Assembly (NCBI GenBank): GCA_937899725.1
Contig: CALCCA010000134.1
Location: forward strand, 1 to 33,631
DNA: 33,631 bases
Direction: 5' to 3'
Source: an uncultured Halomicronema sp.
GTDB taxonomy: Bacteria > Cyanobacteriota > Cyanobacteriia > Phormidesmidales > Phormidesmidaceae
In this document: positions 1 to 7,843 of the stretch, piece by piece
Layout of the letters: each line of letters opens with the position of its first letter
How positions within the stretch are numbered: the stretch's first letter is position 1
Notes under the pieces: generated by a model
Told to the model about the DNA's origin: nothing
Database searches by the model: none
The model's input: the letters and a program-made list of their open reading frames with translations, nothing else
Position numbers and translations under genes: made by a program

Positions 1-3
1 GAG

Positions 4-50
4 GGAGAAAGCCGACTTGTCTGTGTAGCTGTAATTCGTAGAACTGGTAT
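4..50. repeat. 47-bp dispersed repeat, copy 1 (inverted relative to 31792-31838)
   Basis: The reverse complement of this stretch matches 31792-31838 at 45 of 47 positions by eye. Neither copy lies in a recognisable gene. The copy near the right end sits next to a strong hairpin, so both are probably parts of a small dispersed intergenic element. The element's outer limits cannot be set from two copies. Confidence 0.75.
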
Positions 51-145
51 TACACAAGCATGCGATAGTTTTGCGCAAGCTTGGGGTCAATCTACCTTTG
101 GCCAATGCCTTCTCGGTGATGTTTTTAGAGCTGTTGCTAGAGCCT

Positions 146-258
146 GTCATCATTTAGCGGCTGAGTCCTTATGCTGAAAGCGGTTCAGCCGCTAGCCAGT
201 TTTACGGAACGGGTGCGGTAATGTCCAGAACGTAAGGCTTTCGGGCTTAATTGATGAC
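146..258. repeat. Possible small MITE-like element with imperfect terminal inverted repeats
   Basis: The left end GTCATCATTTAGC (146-158) matches the reverse complement of the right end GCTTAATTGATGAC (245-258) with about two differences. Inside it is a perfect 10-bp hairpin, TAGCGGCTGA (155-164) with TCAGCCGCTA (185-194). There is no transposase. This fits a non-autonomous intergenic repeat, but only one copy is visible here. Confidence 0.4.
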
Positions 259-508
259 GCACCCTAAGGTTGCCAGTTTACTAAAGGAAGAATCTACAGA
301 TCTCGCGCACTACCATTTCTCGAAGAAGACGGGTGATGTTTCAGAACCGTGGGCGGTGTGGGTGAGGGCGATCGCGGCTCTGCTTACGCTGCCGCCTCGC
401 TGGCTACCCCACAAGACGGGCTTGGACCCCGACAGAGAACGCCTGATTTTGACGTTTTTTGCTCCAGAATGGAGCGGTGCATTCGCTCTGTTGTTTGAAG
501 AAGTGTAA
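254..508 (+). CDS. Doubtful small hypothetical protein (84 aa)
   Basis: An open frame of 84 codons lies between repeat debris and apcD. I recognise no family, no signal peptide and no membrane segment; the product is mixed in charge, with an acidic C-terminus. The ATG falls in the right end of a MITE-like repeat (146-258) and has no Shine-Dalgarno sequence, which argues against a real start. Codon choice is not obviously non-coding, so this could be the remnant of a longer gene whose 5' part was replaced by the repeat. Treat it as doubtful. Confidence 0.25.
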   Translation: MTHPKVASLLKEESTDLAHYHFSKKTGDVSEPWAVWVRAIAALLTLPPRWLPHKTGLDPDRERLILTFFAPEWSGAFALLFEEV

Positions 509-640
509 ACGTCTGTGGGGGCAAATGCTCTGAAAACTCGCTAAAGACGTTACACAGACTACGAATTCCTTTCCTGAGAAGACTGGAATCTGTACACTAG
601 CAGTGATAAGCAGTCATCCATCCCTGTCTCTTATAAAAAT

Positions 641-1126
641 ATGTCTGTAGTTAGCCAAGTTATTTTGAACGCCGATGATGAGCTGCGCTATCCCACCGCT
701 GGCGAGCTTCAAAGCATTGAGGCTTACCTGTCCACAGGTGAGCAGCGCATGCAAATTGCTCAGACTCTGTCTGAGAATGAAAAAAAGATTGTTGATAAGG
801 CCAGCCAAGAGCTTTGGCGGCGACGGCCTGACTTTATTGCCCCCGGCGGTAATGCCTTTGGCCAAAAGCAACGGGCGCTCTGCCTGCGTGACTATGGCTG
901 GTATTTGCGCCTAATCACCTACGGCATCATTGCGGGCGACAAAGACCCGATTGAAAGCATTGGCCTTGTAGGCGTCCGTGAAATGTACAACGCGCTCGAC
1001 GTGCCGGTGCCGGGGATGGTCGAAGCCATTCGCTGCCTCAAAGAAGCGTCTTTAGGCTTGCTATCTAACGAAGAGGTCACCGAGGCTGAGCCTTACTTTG
1101 ATTACATCATTCAGGCGATGTCTTAA
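641..1126 (+). CDS. apcD: Allophycocyanin alpha-B subunit (phycobilisome terminal emitter)
   Basis: The 161-residue product is a full-length allophycocyanin subunit. It opens with [19 protein letters not shown], contains the chromophore site [12 protein letters not shown] with Cys81 for the phycocyanobilin thioether bond, and ends [14 protein letters not shown]; these match ApcD better than ApcA. In known phycobilisomes ApcD replaces one alpha subunit in a basal core cylinder. It acts as a red-shifted terminal emitter, passing energy to photosystem I and influencing state transitions. It stands alone here, away from apcABC, as is usual for apcD. No clear Shine-Dalgarno precedes the ATG, but the N-terminus fits the family exactly. 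Confidence 0.95.
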   Translation: MSVVSQVILNADDELRYPTAGELQSIEAYLSTGEQRMQIAQTLSENEKKIVDKASQELWRRRPDFIAPGGNAFGQKQRALCLRDYGWYLRLITYGIIAGDKDPIESIGLVGVREMYNALDVPVPGMVEAIRCLKEASLGLLSNEEVTEAEPYFDYIIQAMS

Positions 1127-1170
1127 TTCAGGCATTGCTGAACCGAAGTATGAGTCCGGTGTTCGAGACT

Positions 1171-1187
1171 GCGGGCAAGATGCCCGC
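1171..1187. repeat. Short palindrome GCGGGC/GCCCGC
   Basis: GCGGGC (1171-1176) pairs with GCCCGC (1182-1187) around a 5-base loop, 44 bases after the apcD stop. There is no T-tract, so it is a stem-loop of unknown role, possibly a weak terminator or part of a dispersed repeat. Confidence 0.4.
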
Positions 1188-1270
1188 TCTCAGCGGTCAA
1201 TGGTGCATCAGCTCGTGTCATTTTTCTGTTTGGCGATTCAATTCATACCCAAAATCAGCAACGCCTTAAT

Positions 1271-1302
1271 TCACGGTGTCATTCTTGAGCGTGACACCGT
1301 GA
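1271..1302. repeat. Perfect 11-bp inverted repeat
   Basis: TCACGGTGTCA (1271-1281) and TGACACCGTGA (1292-1302) are perfect arms with a 10-base loop. Neither side has a T-run, so this is not a classical terminator. It lies between apcD and the convergent gene ending at 1571 and could stop or protect transcripts from either side. Confidence 0.6.
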
Positions 1303-1570
1303 GGGTCTCTAAAATTTGGGCATGGTTCGATTTATTAAGTGCTACTTGCACTGGATGATCGAGCCATGCCTATTTTGTTGGTGTGAGGTGGCTAGGGAAC
1401 TGCGATCGCCCTCGGCAAATTTGATCAAACAAAACTGACGCCGATCAACCAGTGCTGCTGAGGATGGCCGCTGTAGATAGCTCATGCGTCAGTTCTGTCA
1501 CAGGCAACTGCTCTGTTATCGTCGGTTCCACATGTTTAGGCCATGATGACTGGGCCTTGACAGGGGTAGC

Positions 1571-2314
1571 CTATGGCGACGTGACAGCATTGGTCGATGA
1601 TGTCAGTGGCCAATATCGACAGCGAGAGTTGAGGGGAAAACTCTGGCACAGCGTATCCAGATTGCTATCACCGACAAACGTGGCCTCTTGCTCTTCAAGC
1701 CTGAATATAACTGCCTTGATCAGGTCATTATCGGTGTACCCAAGGGCAAAGAACCCGGCTCGAATATCGACATCCTCGGGTAAGTTGACGGCACCATCGC
1801 CGATAATTGCACAATCGGCTTCTTGAAAGCCACGACCATTGGCGATCTGCGGTTCGCTCTGGCAGGCGTCGGGGGTAAATGACAGATATTCAGTCCGTTG
1901 CTCTTGAAAGTCATACAGTTGAACGATATCAATCGGAATCGGAATCGGGGAGGCGGCTCCTAAAGCCCCACCCAGTATCCGATCAAGGGCGCTGTCAAGT
2001 CTTGTGGAGTGATAGGCCGTTAGTTCGGTGCTCTGATTGACTTCATCTCTCTGCAGGCTGATCCAGATAAAGTCGTCATCAGAGCCGGTGGAATTTAGTT
2101 GAACCTGAATTAGTTGACGATCAGAGAGAGCGATGGATTCCCCTGAAGCAGGATTGCTAGATTCATAACTCCCACATCTAGAATTTTCAGGATATCTTGA
2201 GCAAAATTCGTCAAGCTCAACGGTTTGGGCCAGGGTCATTGGGCTGGTAGAAACTAACGCGATAAACGCCCCTGCAAAGCTTTTGAGAACGGTCTGGCTG
2301 ATGCTGAAGTTCAT
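1571..2314 (-). CDS. Secreted hypothetical protein with two CX8C (C-x-x-Y/F-P-x-N-S-R-C) motifs
   Basis: I place the start at the ATG at 2314, which has AAGGA about 9 bases upstream, rather than at the longer frame. The 247-residue product begins with a signal peptide, with a probable cut after residue 29 (TLA|Q). Near each end of the mature protein is the same ten-residue signature: CSRYPENSRC at about 38-47 and CQSFPLNSRC at about 223-232. The four cysteines probably form disulfides in the periplasm. The signature recurs, as far as I recall, in uncharacterised cyanobacterial secreted proteins. The middle is beta-rich, with no recognised fold. Function unknown. Confidence 0.75.
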   Translation of the reverse strand: MNFSISQTVLKSFAGAFIALVSTSPMTLAQTVELDEFCSRYPENSRCGSYESSNPASGESIALSDRQLIQVQLNSTGSDDDFIWISLQRDEVNQSTELTAYHSTRLDSALDRILGGALGAASPIPIPIDIVQLYDFQEQRTEYLSFTPDACQSEPQIANGRGFQEADCAIIGDGAVNLPEDVDIRAGFFALGYTDNDLIKAVIFRLEEQEATFVGDSNLDTLCQSFPLNSRCRYWPLTSSTNAVTSP

Positions 2315-3026
2315 TTCAGGCATTCCTTGAGGACGATGGCATCGAATCATGGCGTTATTCTCCAGGTGTGGGATGTTCGAGAATTTATTTGAGGAAAATC
2401 AAAGTGGCTGATGAGCCGACCCTGAGGGCTTAAGGCCTGACGAGCTGGTACAAAACTGAGCTGACCAGTGCGCTGATACCTAATCTCTAAAACAAGACAA
2501 AAAATCTGCTTTCCCTGCCCCTGTCGGCAGTGCCCACCAAAGGCAACGCCGGACTAGGAAGGAGTGCGATCGCGATTCAGAGATAGCGGTATCAGGAGTG
2601 TCACCCCCAACAGATGGCATGGGTTTAGAAATCATGAATCTGCCGGACACTTTTGCTCAACTAGTTTGTATTCAACTTGTTGCTTATTCTTTTAGAGGTT
2701 ATGTTCAACTTGTTGAGTATGTCAAGCAATTAGTTGGCCCGTTGATTTGTGGCCTTGGCGCACACGGTTTTGATCGTGTTCTCTGAGCCTCCGGCGGGTG
2801 GTTACGACATCAGCAAGTCGTTTTAAAGAAGCGGTAGCTGCTATTGGTAAGCAAGTCAGCAGCCGATTTGCCGCGAACTCAGCCCAATGAAGGGCTAACC
2901 TTTCTTCCCAAGGCTGCTGATTATCAATCGCTCGTGGAACCGCTCAAACAGTGCCTTGCCAAGATTGCATCGGGAGTCCGATCACCTAGATGTGGGATGA
3001 GTTGGCTGCAACTTAAGGAGGCATGC
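2315..3026. other. Long intergenic region, no gene recognised
   Basis: About 700 bases with no convincing gene. A 12-bp direct repeat, TTCAACTTGTTG, occurs at 2671-2682 and 2704-2715, and related CAACTAG/AATTAGTTG words surround it. Small frames at 2598-2786 and 2844-3047 resemble nothing known. The region may contain decayed sequence. Confidence 0.45.
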
Positions 3027-3689
3027 TCACCAAAAGGTGCTGGCTAAAAGAGCGGCCTGAGTGCGATCGCGCAGCTGCAGCTGGCTGAGAATGCTGGTCA
3101 CGTGATTACGTACAGTGCGCTCAGAAATAAAGAGCGTTTGAGCAATTTCGCGATTGCTGAGACCGCTGCTGATCAGCTTGAGCACCTCTTGCTCGCGGGG
3201 CGAAAGGGCCGCTAGGGCTGGCGGCATCAATATTTCTGGTGAGTTGATGGGGGTTGGGGTGAAGGTTTTTTCAAATAGTCCTGGCCCCATGTGGGTGTAG
3301 CCCTGGTGCACGGCTCGAATGGCCACCGCCAGATCGGCAATGGGCGTTTGTTTGAGCAGGTATCCTTTGGCCCCGTAGCGCATGGCTTGCTGCACGTAAT
3401 CGTCATCATCAAAGGTGGTGAGCACCAAGATTTTGATCCCCGGAAACTCTTCACAAATCTGGCGCGTCGCGGCGACCCCGTCGATCTCGGGCATGCGCAC
3501 ATCCATCAAAACGACGTCTGGCTGACGCGGCGTATTGTAGAGGCTGGCGACCTGCTCGACGGCCTGTTGGCCATTCTCGGCATCGCCGACCACAGTTAGA
3601 TCAGGCTGGGCAGCTAGCAGATTAGCCAACCCCTGGCGAATAATGGTTTGATCATCGACCAGTAAGATGCGAATCATTGGTTTACTCAT
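3027..3689 (-). CDS. NarL/FixJ-family two-component response regulator
   Basis: I start at the ATG at 3689 (MSKPMIRILLVDD), 8 bases after the stop of the kinase gene, rather than at the longer upstream frame. The 220-residue product has a receiver domain (about 5-120) with acidic pocket D12/D13, phospho-acceptor D63 in LMDVRMPE, the conserved Thr in VLTTFDDDD and Lys in KGYLLK. A LuxR-type helix-turn-helix follows (about 155-212: LSPREQEVLKLISSGLSNREIA). Such regulators dimerise on DNA when phosphorylated. The partner is almost certainly the kinase just upstream. Targets are not shown, but the divergent CpxP-like and exporter genes are the obvious candidates (inference). Confidence 0.92.
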   Translation of the reverse strand: MSKPMIRILLVDDQTIIRQGLANLLAAQPDLTVVGDAENGQQAVEQVASLYNTPRQPDVVLMDVRMPEIDGVAATRQICEEFPGIKILVLTTFDDDDYVQQAMRYGAKGYLLKQTPIADLAVAIRAVHQGYTHMGPGLFEKTFTPTPINSPEILMPPALAALSPREQEVLKLISSGLSNREIAQTLFISERTVRNHVTSILSQLQLRDRTQAALLASTFW

Positions 3690-3697
3690 CGATCTAC

Positions 3698-4966
3698 TCA
3701 AGCCAGGTGAACCAGGGCGGTGGGCAGGGGCAAAATGACGCTGATGCGGCAGCCTGCGCCAGGAGCACTCCAAATCTGGCAGGTGCCTTCTAGGGCGGTG
3801 GCTCGTTCGCGCATGCCTCGTAGGCCAAAACCAGTCGTGTTTTTGCTGGGGTCAAAGCCTTTGCCATTGTCGAGCACCTGCAGGTGGAGTCGATGCGATT
3901 TTGTGAGTAATCTGACCTGCACCAGCTGCGCTTGGCTGTGCTTAACGGTGTTGGTTAAGGCTTCTTGAACGATGCGGAAGAGAGCGAGGCAAACGTCTTC
4001 GGGGAGGGCGTCAGGGAGTTCTACTTGATAGTCTGGGACAATATTGGCGGGCTGGCAGATCTCTCTGATTAAGGTCGGAATGGCTTGGTTGAGGGGGGCA
4101 TCCTGCAAGGGGTCTGTGCGCAGGGCTGAGACCGATTTAGAGACGTCTCGCAGGGCGCGGTAGGCCGATTCGGTCGCTGTCGTCAAGTAGTCGCGAGCGC
4201 GGTGGGCCTGGGGTGGCAAGAAGAGCAAAGCATTTTCGAGCAAAATTGTCTGAGCCGTGAGGGAATGCCCCAGAGAATCGTGAATCTCTCGGGCGATACG
4301 GTTGCGCTCTTGCAGAGTCGCCTGGTTTTCGACTTTGACGGCATAGGCGCGCAACTGAGCGTGGGCGATCGCCAAGTCTTGCTGACTGCGATAAACCGAC
4401 AGCAGCGCATTGACCAGCAGCAATACGAATACCAGCACTAGCCCAAAAAAGATAATCAGATTCGTCTTAATGGCATTTATTTGCCAGTCGGTAGGTGGGG
4501 TCCCCAGCTTTTGCACGATGAGGGGGGGCACGGGGATGTCTCCTCGGGCAAAGACCACCATGCCGTGTAGGGTAAACACAATCACCACGACGGCTACTCG
4601 CCACCCGCCCTGTAGCATTTGGCAGCTCCGGATCACGATTACCATGCCGAGGAGTGGTAGCAGCGGCGTCACTGTGGACGATTGCCCCGTGTAGAGCGTC
4701 AATATGAGCAAGCTGCCTAACTCAATCACCGTGTAACTGAGCTTCGGTAACCATCGCTGCGGCAAGTGTAAGCCCATGACAGCGATTCCCAAAATCAGGC
4801 TAATTTCCACCCAAGCCACTCGTTGATCGGGGAAGAGCGCCATCGAAGATAGGGTGGCTAAGGCCGCCATCCCCAACAGAATCCACTCCACATAAAGGAG
4901 CTGTTTAAAGGGGGCATGCGATCGCCTGACATCTGACTTCACGAGAGGAACTCCGCAGTGCAACAT
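3698..4966 (-). CDS. Sensor histidine kinase, NarL-partner type (HisKA_3)
   Basis: The 422-residue product has an N-terminal membrane domain of about five or six helices (residues about 25-195). A short coiled linker follows, then a HisKA_3 dimerisation domain with H-box REIHDSLGHS (phospho-His about 229). The ATPase domain carries N-box QEALTNTVKHS (about 333-343), G1 box DNGKGF (about 365-370) and G2 box GFGLRGMRER. There is no separate periplasmic sensor domain, so, as in DesK- and LiaS-like kinases, the signal is probably sensed in or near the membrane. It is transcribed ahead of its response regulator with an 8-base gap, and is divergent from the CpxP-like gene across a hairpin-rich spacer. 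The stimulus is unknown. Confidence 0.92.
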   Translation of the reverse strand: MLHCGVPLVKSDVRRSHAPFKQLLYVEWILLGMAALATLSSMALFPDQRVAWVEISLILGIAVMGLHLPQRWLPKLSYTVIELGSLLILTLYTGQSSTVTPLLPLLGMVIVIRSCQMLQGGWRVAVVVIVFTLHGMVVFARGDIPVPPLIVQKLGTPPTDWQINAIKTNLIIFFGLVLVFVLLLVNALLSVYRSQQDLAIAHAQLRAYAVKVENQATLQERNRIAREIHDSLGHSLTAQTILLENALLFLPPQAHRARDYLTTATESAYRALRDVSKSVSALRTDPLQDAPLNQAIPTLIREICQPANIVPDYQVELPDALPEDVCLALFRIVQEALTNTVKHSQAQLVQVRLLTKSHRLHLQVLDNGKGFDPSKNTTGFGLRGMRERATALEGTCQIWSAPGAGCRISVILPLPTALVHLA

Positions 4967-5075
4967 CCGCCGGATATAGGCCAGCGGTCAATAAATGAGA
5001 ACCCGTGCCCCAGGGTTGAGCTGAACCGGCTTGAGACCGGTTGACGGGCGGCAAGACCCGTTATCCTCACCCAAA

Positions 5076-5100
5076 GTTCTCTCCCCAACTGGGAGAGAAC
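5076..5100. repeat. 10-bp perfect hairpin, common cyanobacterial intergenic repeat type
   Basis: GTTCTCTCCC (5076-5085) and GGGAGAGAAC (5091-5100) pair perfectly around a 5-base loop. No T-tract follows on either strand. Confidence 0.7.
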
Positions 5101-5108
5101 TGCGAGAA

Positions 5109-5160
5109 CGCTCGACTGCCCTCTGCCATTACGGGAGAAATGGCAGAGGGCAGTCGAGCG
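5109..5160. repeat. 22-bp perfect inverted repeat (long hairpin)
   Basis: The arms 5109-5130 and 5139-5160 are perfect reverse complements around an 8-base loop (5131-5138, ACGGGAGA). The stem includes CTGCCCTCTGCCATT and its partner. No T-tract adjoins either side, so it is not a simple terminator. It lies between divergent genes and may be a mobile palindrome or an RNA-processing or insulating element. Confidence 0.85.
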
Positions 5161-5479
5161 GGTCTCTTTGAGCATGGTGAGGTGACCAATTAGGCCGTCA
5201 TCTAGGGAACACATTTCAACTTTACTGGTTACTCCCTGCCGACAGCTAGCGGCGAATGTCCTATTCGCCCGGCTGCCGCTTAGGACAATTCTCCCAGTTT
5301 GAGTTGCGACATTTGGCCTACCGACTTTGGGAGATTTGCTTCAGGTGCGATCGCGGTCACGCCCCCTAGGATTGGCCTATCCCACAGGGTTCGATTCAAG
5401 TTTTTGAGTTCACACCCTGAAACTCAGGAGTCTACGTTCTATGGGAGTTTGCGTTCTATCCTCATTTTGGAGAAATCAA

Positions 5480-5914
5480 ATGAGCTTTAAAAAAGCTTTA
5501 ATGCGAACCACATCTAAAGTGTTGCTGGTCAGCGTTGGCGTGGGGGCTCTGCTCATCGCCACCCCGCGTTTGGCCGTGAGTCAATCCGCTGGAGCCAACC
5601 GTGAGGCCATTCGATCGCTGAACCTGAGCCGGTCGCAGATGCAGGAGCTGCGGGGCGTCATGCAGGGCTATCAGTCTGAACTCGAGGATATTTTGACCTC
5701 AGAGCAGCAGCAGCAGTTAGCCGATCTCAAGGAAGACATGCAGGATGAGTCTGCTACCGATGACCCCCCTGATCTCGTCACAGAGCTTGACCTCAGTGCA
5801 GATCAAGCCAGCCAGTTGGACAGTCTGCAGGTAGACATGACAGACGCTGTGCAAGGAATTTTATCGGCAGAACAGTTTGAAGAGGCGCAAGATCTCGGCT
5901 TGCTGGGCTTGTAG
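5480..5914 (+). CDS. Secreted CpxP/Spy-like (LTXXQ-type) helical protein
   Basis: The start is the ATG at 5480, with GGAG about 9 bases upstream; the frame opens earlier without a ribosome site. The 144-residue product has a signal peptide (hydrophobic core about 14-27, probable cut near 34-36). Two related helical units follow: about 47-83 (LNLSRSQMQELRG...ILTSEQQQQL) and 102-138 (LDLSADQASQLDS...ILSAEQFEEA). This L-x-L-S-x-x-Q plus I-L-[TS]-x-E-Q pattern is the signature of CpxP/Spy-type periplasmic proteins, which act as chaperones or stress sensors. The neighbouring two-component and exporter genes fit an envelope-stress locus. The assignment rests on pattern only. Confidence 0.7.
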   Translation: MSFKKALMRTTSKVLLVSVGVGALLIATPRLAVSQSAGANREAIRSLNLSRSQMQELRGVMQGYQSELEDILTSEQQQQLADLKEDMQDESATDDPPDLVTELDLSADQASQLDSLQVDMTDAVQGILSAEQFEEAQDLGLLGL

Positions 5915-5963
5915 CGAGTCCTCGTCACTCACCTCAGTTTCTTGCAGATGACACTCCCTCACG

Positions 5964-6004
5964 CTCCTCTGGATGCCTGGAAACTGGTGCCCAGAGGAGT
6001 TTTC
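5964..6004 (+). terminator. Rho-independent-type terminator of the CpxP-like gene
   Basis: CTCCTCTGG (5964-5972) pairs with CCAGAGGAG (5991-5999), followed at once by TTTTC. It lies 50 bases after the stop, so the CpxP-like gene is probably a separate transcript from the exporter genes. Confidence 0.75.
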
Positions 6005-6148
6005 TGAAAGCTAATCCAAATTCACTCTCTCCCTTTAGGGTGCATCAACCCAGAGCGAGGCGTTGCGGCAAAACGCTGCGCGATTGCTAACGTACCGCCA
6101 TCCATACTACCTTCCCGTATCTGAAATACTGTCTTTGATCGTTGTGAT

Positions 6149-7498
6149 ATGAAAACAGAGCACTCTTTGTCGCCACCCAGCCAGACCGAGGAGGCGATTG
6201 ACCTGCCCGAGCCCTTGCGCCCAACTCGCCGCCGTTTGCCGACCTGGGCGATCGTGTTGGGGGTGTTAGGGCTGATCTTGATGGGACTCATTGGGCTGCG
6301 GCTACTGCGGGGGCCGCGCGCCACCCGCGAACAGTCCTTGACTGCACTAACTCAGCCGGTAGAGACCTCGCCTCTCACGGTGCGAGTTGAGGGCACTGGT
6401 AGCGTGGTGGCGCAAGATACCGTTAACCTCAGTCCTAAAATCGCGGGTCGCCTAGAAAGTTTATACGGCGAGCAGGGCGATCCAGTGCAGGCAGGCGAGA
6501 TCCTCGCCCAGATGGAAGTGGGCACTTTGACCGACGAACTCAGGCAGGGTCAGGCCCAGCTCGCTCAGGCCGAAGCCGACTATGCCAAAGCGCTGGCGGG
6601 CAATCGCTCGGAAGACATTCGGCGGGCTGAGGCTGAGGTGACTGCGGCTCAATCTCAGGTGACTTTGGCCGCGACGCAACTGGTGCGCTACCGCGAGCTA
6701 GCCGCCCAAGGGGCGATTTCCCAGAGTGAGCTGGATCAGTACGTCACCGAAGCGGATAGCGCCGCCGCGAACTTCGAGCAGGCTCAGGCTCAACTAGAAG
6801 AAACGGCCAGCGGCTCTCGCCCTGAAGACATTACTGCTGCCGCCGCTGCCGTGGCGGCTGCCGCCGCTCAAGTGGCCGCGGTTGAAACGCAAATTGAAGA
6901 AGCGGTGATTCGCGCCCCCTTTGACGGCGTCATTACTCAAACTTACGCCACTATCGGGGCGATTGTGACTCCGACCACATCGGCTTCCGCGACCGCGTCG
7001 GCGACCTCGAGCTCAATTTTGGCGATTTCCTCCGGGCTGGAGGTCGAGGTGGATGTCTCGGAGGCCAACATCGCCCAAGTGCAGGTGGGCCAATCGGTCG
7101 AAATTGTCGCTGATGCCTTCTCTCAACAGGTGTTTAGTGGTGAGGTTAAGCGCATCGCTCCGGAGGCGGTGATTGAAAACAACGTGACCCTATTTCAAGT
7201 GGTGGTGACGCCTCTGACGGGTCTGGATCAGCTGAAATCGGGCATGACGGTCGATGCCACCTTTATCGGCGAAACGGTGGTCGATGCCTTGATGGTGCCG
7301 ACCGTGGCGATCGCCACCGAGGCCGGGCAATTGGGCATACAGATTGCGGATGACGAGGGCAATCCTACGTTTCAGCCCGTCACGGTCGGTCTTACCCAAG
7401 ATGGCAAGACTCAAATTTTGAGCGGGCTAGAGGCGGATGACCAGGTGTTCATTGATTTACCGGAAGTGGAGCGTGAGCGTCCTTCTTTCCCTCCCTAA
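6149..7498 (+). CDS. Periplasmic adaptor (membrane fusion protein) of a MacAB-type ABC exporter
   Basis: The 449-residue product has an N-terminal membrane anchor (about 29-50) after a short cytoplasmic segment. A lipoyl-like half motif (VNLSPKIAGRLESLYGEQGDPVQAG) comes next, followed by a long alanine/glutamine-rich coiled-coil hairpin (about 125-245, including an AAAAAVAAAAAQ run). The second lipoyl half contains IRAPFDGVITQ, and beta-barrel and membrane-proximal domains end the protein. This is the HlyD/MacA/DevB architecture. Such adaptors link an inner-membrane transporter to an outer-membrane TolC-like channel; no TolC gene is in the window. A stem-loop follows the stop, and the permease gene begins 345 bases on. 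Confidence 0.9.
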   Translation: MKTEHSLSPPSQTEEAIDLPEPLRPTRRRLPTWAIVLGVLGLILMGLIGLRLLRGPRATREQSLTALTQPVETSPLTVRVEGTGSVVAQDTVNLSPKIAGRLESLYGEQGDPVQAGEILAQMEVGTLTDELRQGQAQLAQAEADYAKALAGNRSEDIRRAEAEVTAAQSQVTLAATQLVRYRELAAQGAISQSELDQYVTEADSAAANFEQAQAQLEETASGSRPEDITAAAAAVAAAAAQVAAVETQIEEAVIRAPFDGVITQTYATIGAIVTPTTSASATASATSSSILAISSGLEVEVDVSEANIAQVQVGQSVEIVADAFSQQVFSGEVKRIAPEAVIENNVTLFQVVVTPLTGLDQLKSGMTVDATFIGETVVDALMVPTVAIATEAGQLGIQIADDEGNPTFQPVTVGLTQDGKTQILSGLEADDQVFIDLPEVERERPSFPP

Positions 7499-7544
7499 AT
7501 CTCAAGACTTCGGCGTTTGAGTAAGACTCAGAGCCGCCGAGATT
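7498..7544 (+). other. Stem-loop just after the adaptor gene
   Basis: Nested inverted words (AATCTC/GAGATT, CGGCG/CGCCG, GAGT/ACTC) can fold into an imperfect hairpin starting at the stop codon. No T-tract follows. It could lower read-through into the permease gene or protect the upstream mRNA. Confidence 0.4.
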
Positions 7545-7843
7545 CCTCCCCGGCTCTCGCCAGCCGCATACCAAGGGTGCAAGGGTGAACCCCAACAGCG
7601 CGGTGTCCATGTTTTGGAGAAAGTCGATCATGATGTTTAGACGACCTGACCAAAAGAAAAACCATGTTGGGTAGGCTTCCTAGCCTGCCCTGACCGACCG
7701 GTTTGTAGCTCCTCAACCGACCGGTTAAGAACGGCCAGGATGGCCATCAAACTTGCCCGTAACAAGCTTGAGTACAAGCATCCCGCAAATAGCCTCGTCC
7801 ACCCAAGGGTGTAGAGGAGCCTTGATTTTTACCCCTCAATACG
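7499..7843. other. Intergenic region between adaptor and permease with paired direct repeats
   Basis: The spacer is unusually long for genes of one transporter. It contains the post-adaptor stem-loop, an imperfect hairpin GGGTAGGC/GCCTGCCC (7669-7690) and two copies of ACCGACCGGTT (7693-7703, 7716-7726). No gene is seen. It probably carries a separate promoter for permease and ATPase. Confidence 0.5.
7693..7726. promoter_or_regulatory. Candidate operator: two ACCGACCGGTT direct repeats
   Basis: Identical 11-mers at 7693-7703 and 7716-7726 are 23 bases apart, about two helical turns. Each contains the palindromic core ACCGGT. This is a typical layout for cooperative binding by a dimeric regulator, 118 bases before the permease start. 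The binder is unknown; the nearby response regulator is one guess. Confidence 0.5.

Larger units (their letters stand above)
1..640. other. Repeat-rich region upstream of apcD, no secure gene
   Basis: This holds the 47-bp repeat (4-50), the MITE-like element (146-258) and the doubtful frame 254-508. The last 130 bases form the apcD leader. TACACT at 593-598 resembles a -10 hexamer about 43 bases before the apcD start, but no convincing -35 box is visible. Confidence 0.5.
1127..1570. other. Intergenic region between convergent genes
   Basis: This holds the two stem-loops described at 1171-1187 and 1271-1302. No other gene, RNA or promoter is recognisable. The frames that cross it have no family resemblance. 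Confidence 0.5.
4967..5479. other. Divergent intergenic region with an array of four stem-loops
   Basis: This separates the kinase gene (-) from the CpxP-like gene (+). Four inverted repeats follow each other: AACCGG/CCGGTT (5024-5042), ACGGG/CCCGT (5044-5061), GTTCTCTCCC/GGGAGAGAAC (5076-5100) and a 22-bp perfect hairpin (5109-5160). The third, preceded by CCTCACCC, resembles a dispersed intergenic repeat common in cyanobacteria. The remaining 300 bases show no gene or clear promoter. Confidence 0.6.

Noticed and set aside
1452-1826. 124-codon plus-strand frame
   Set aside because: It is mostly antisense to the secreted CX8C protein, which has a signal peptide and ribosome site of its own.
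2598-3047. Two small plus-strand frames (2598-2786, 2844-3047)
   Set aside because: There is no family resemblance. The first contains the direct repeats and the second runs into the response regulator's 3' end.
5385-5402. GGTTCGATTC resembling a tRNA T-loop
   Set aside because: The flanking bases do not pair as a T-stem, and no D-arm, anticodon arm or acceptor stem can be built around it.
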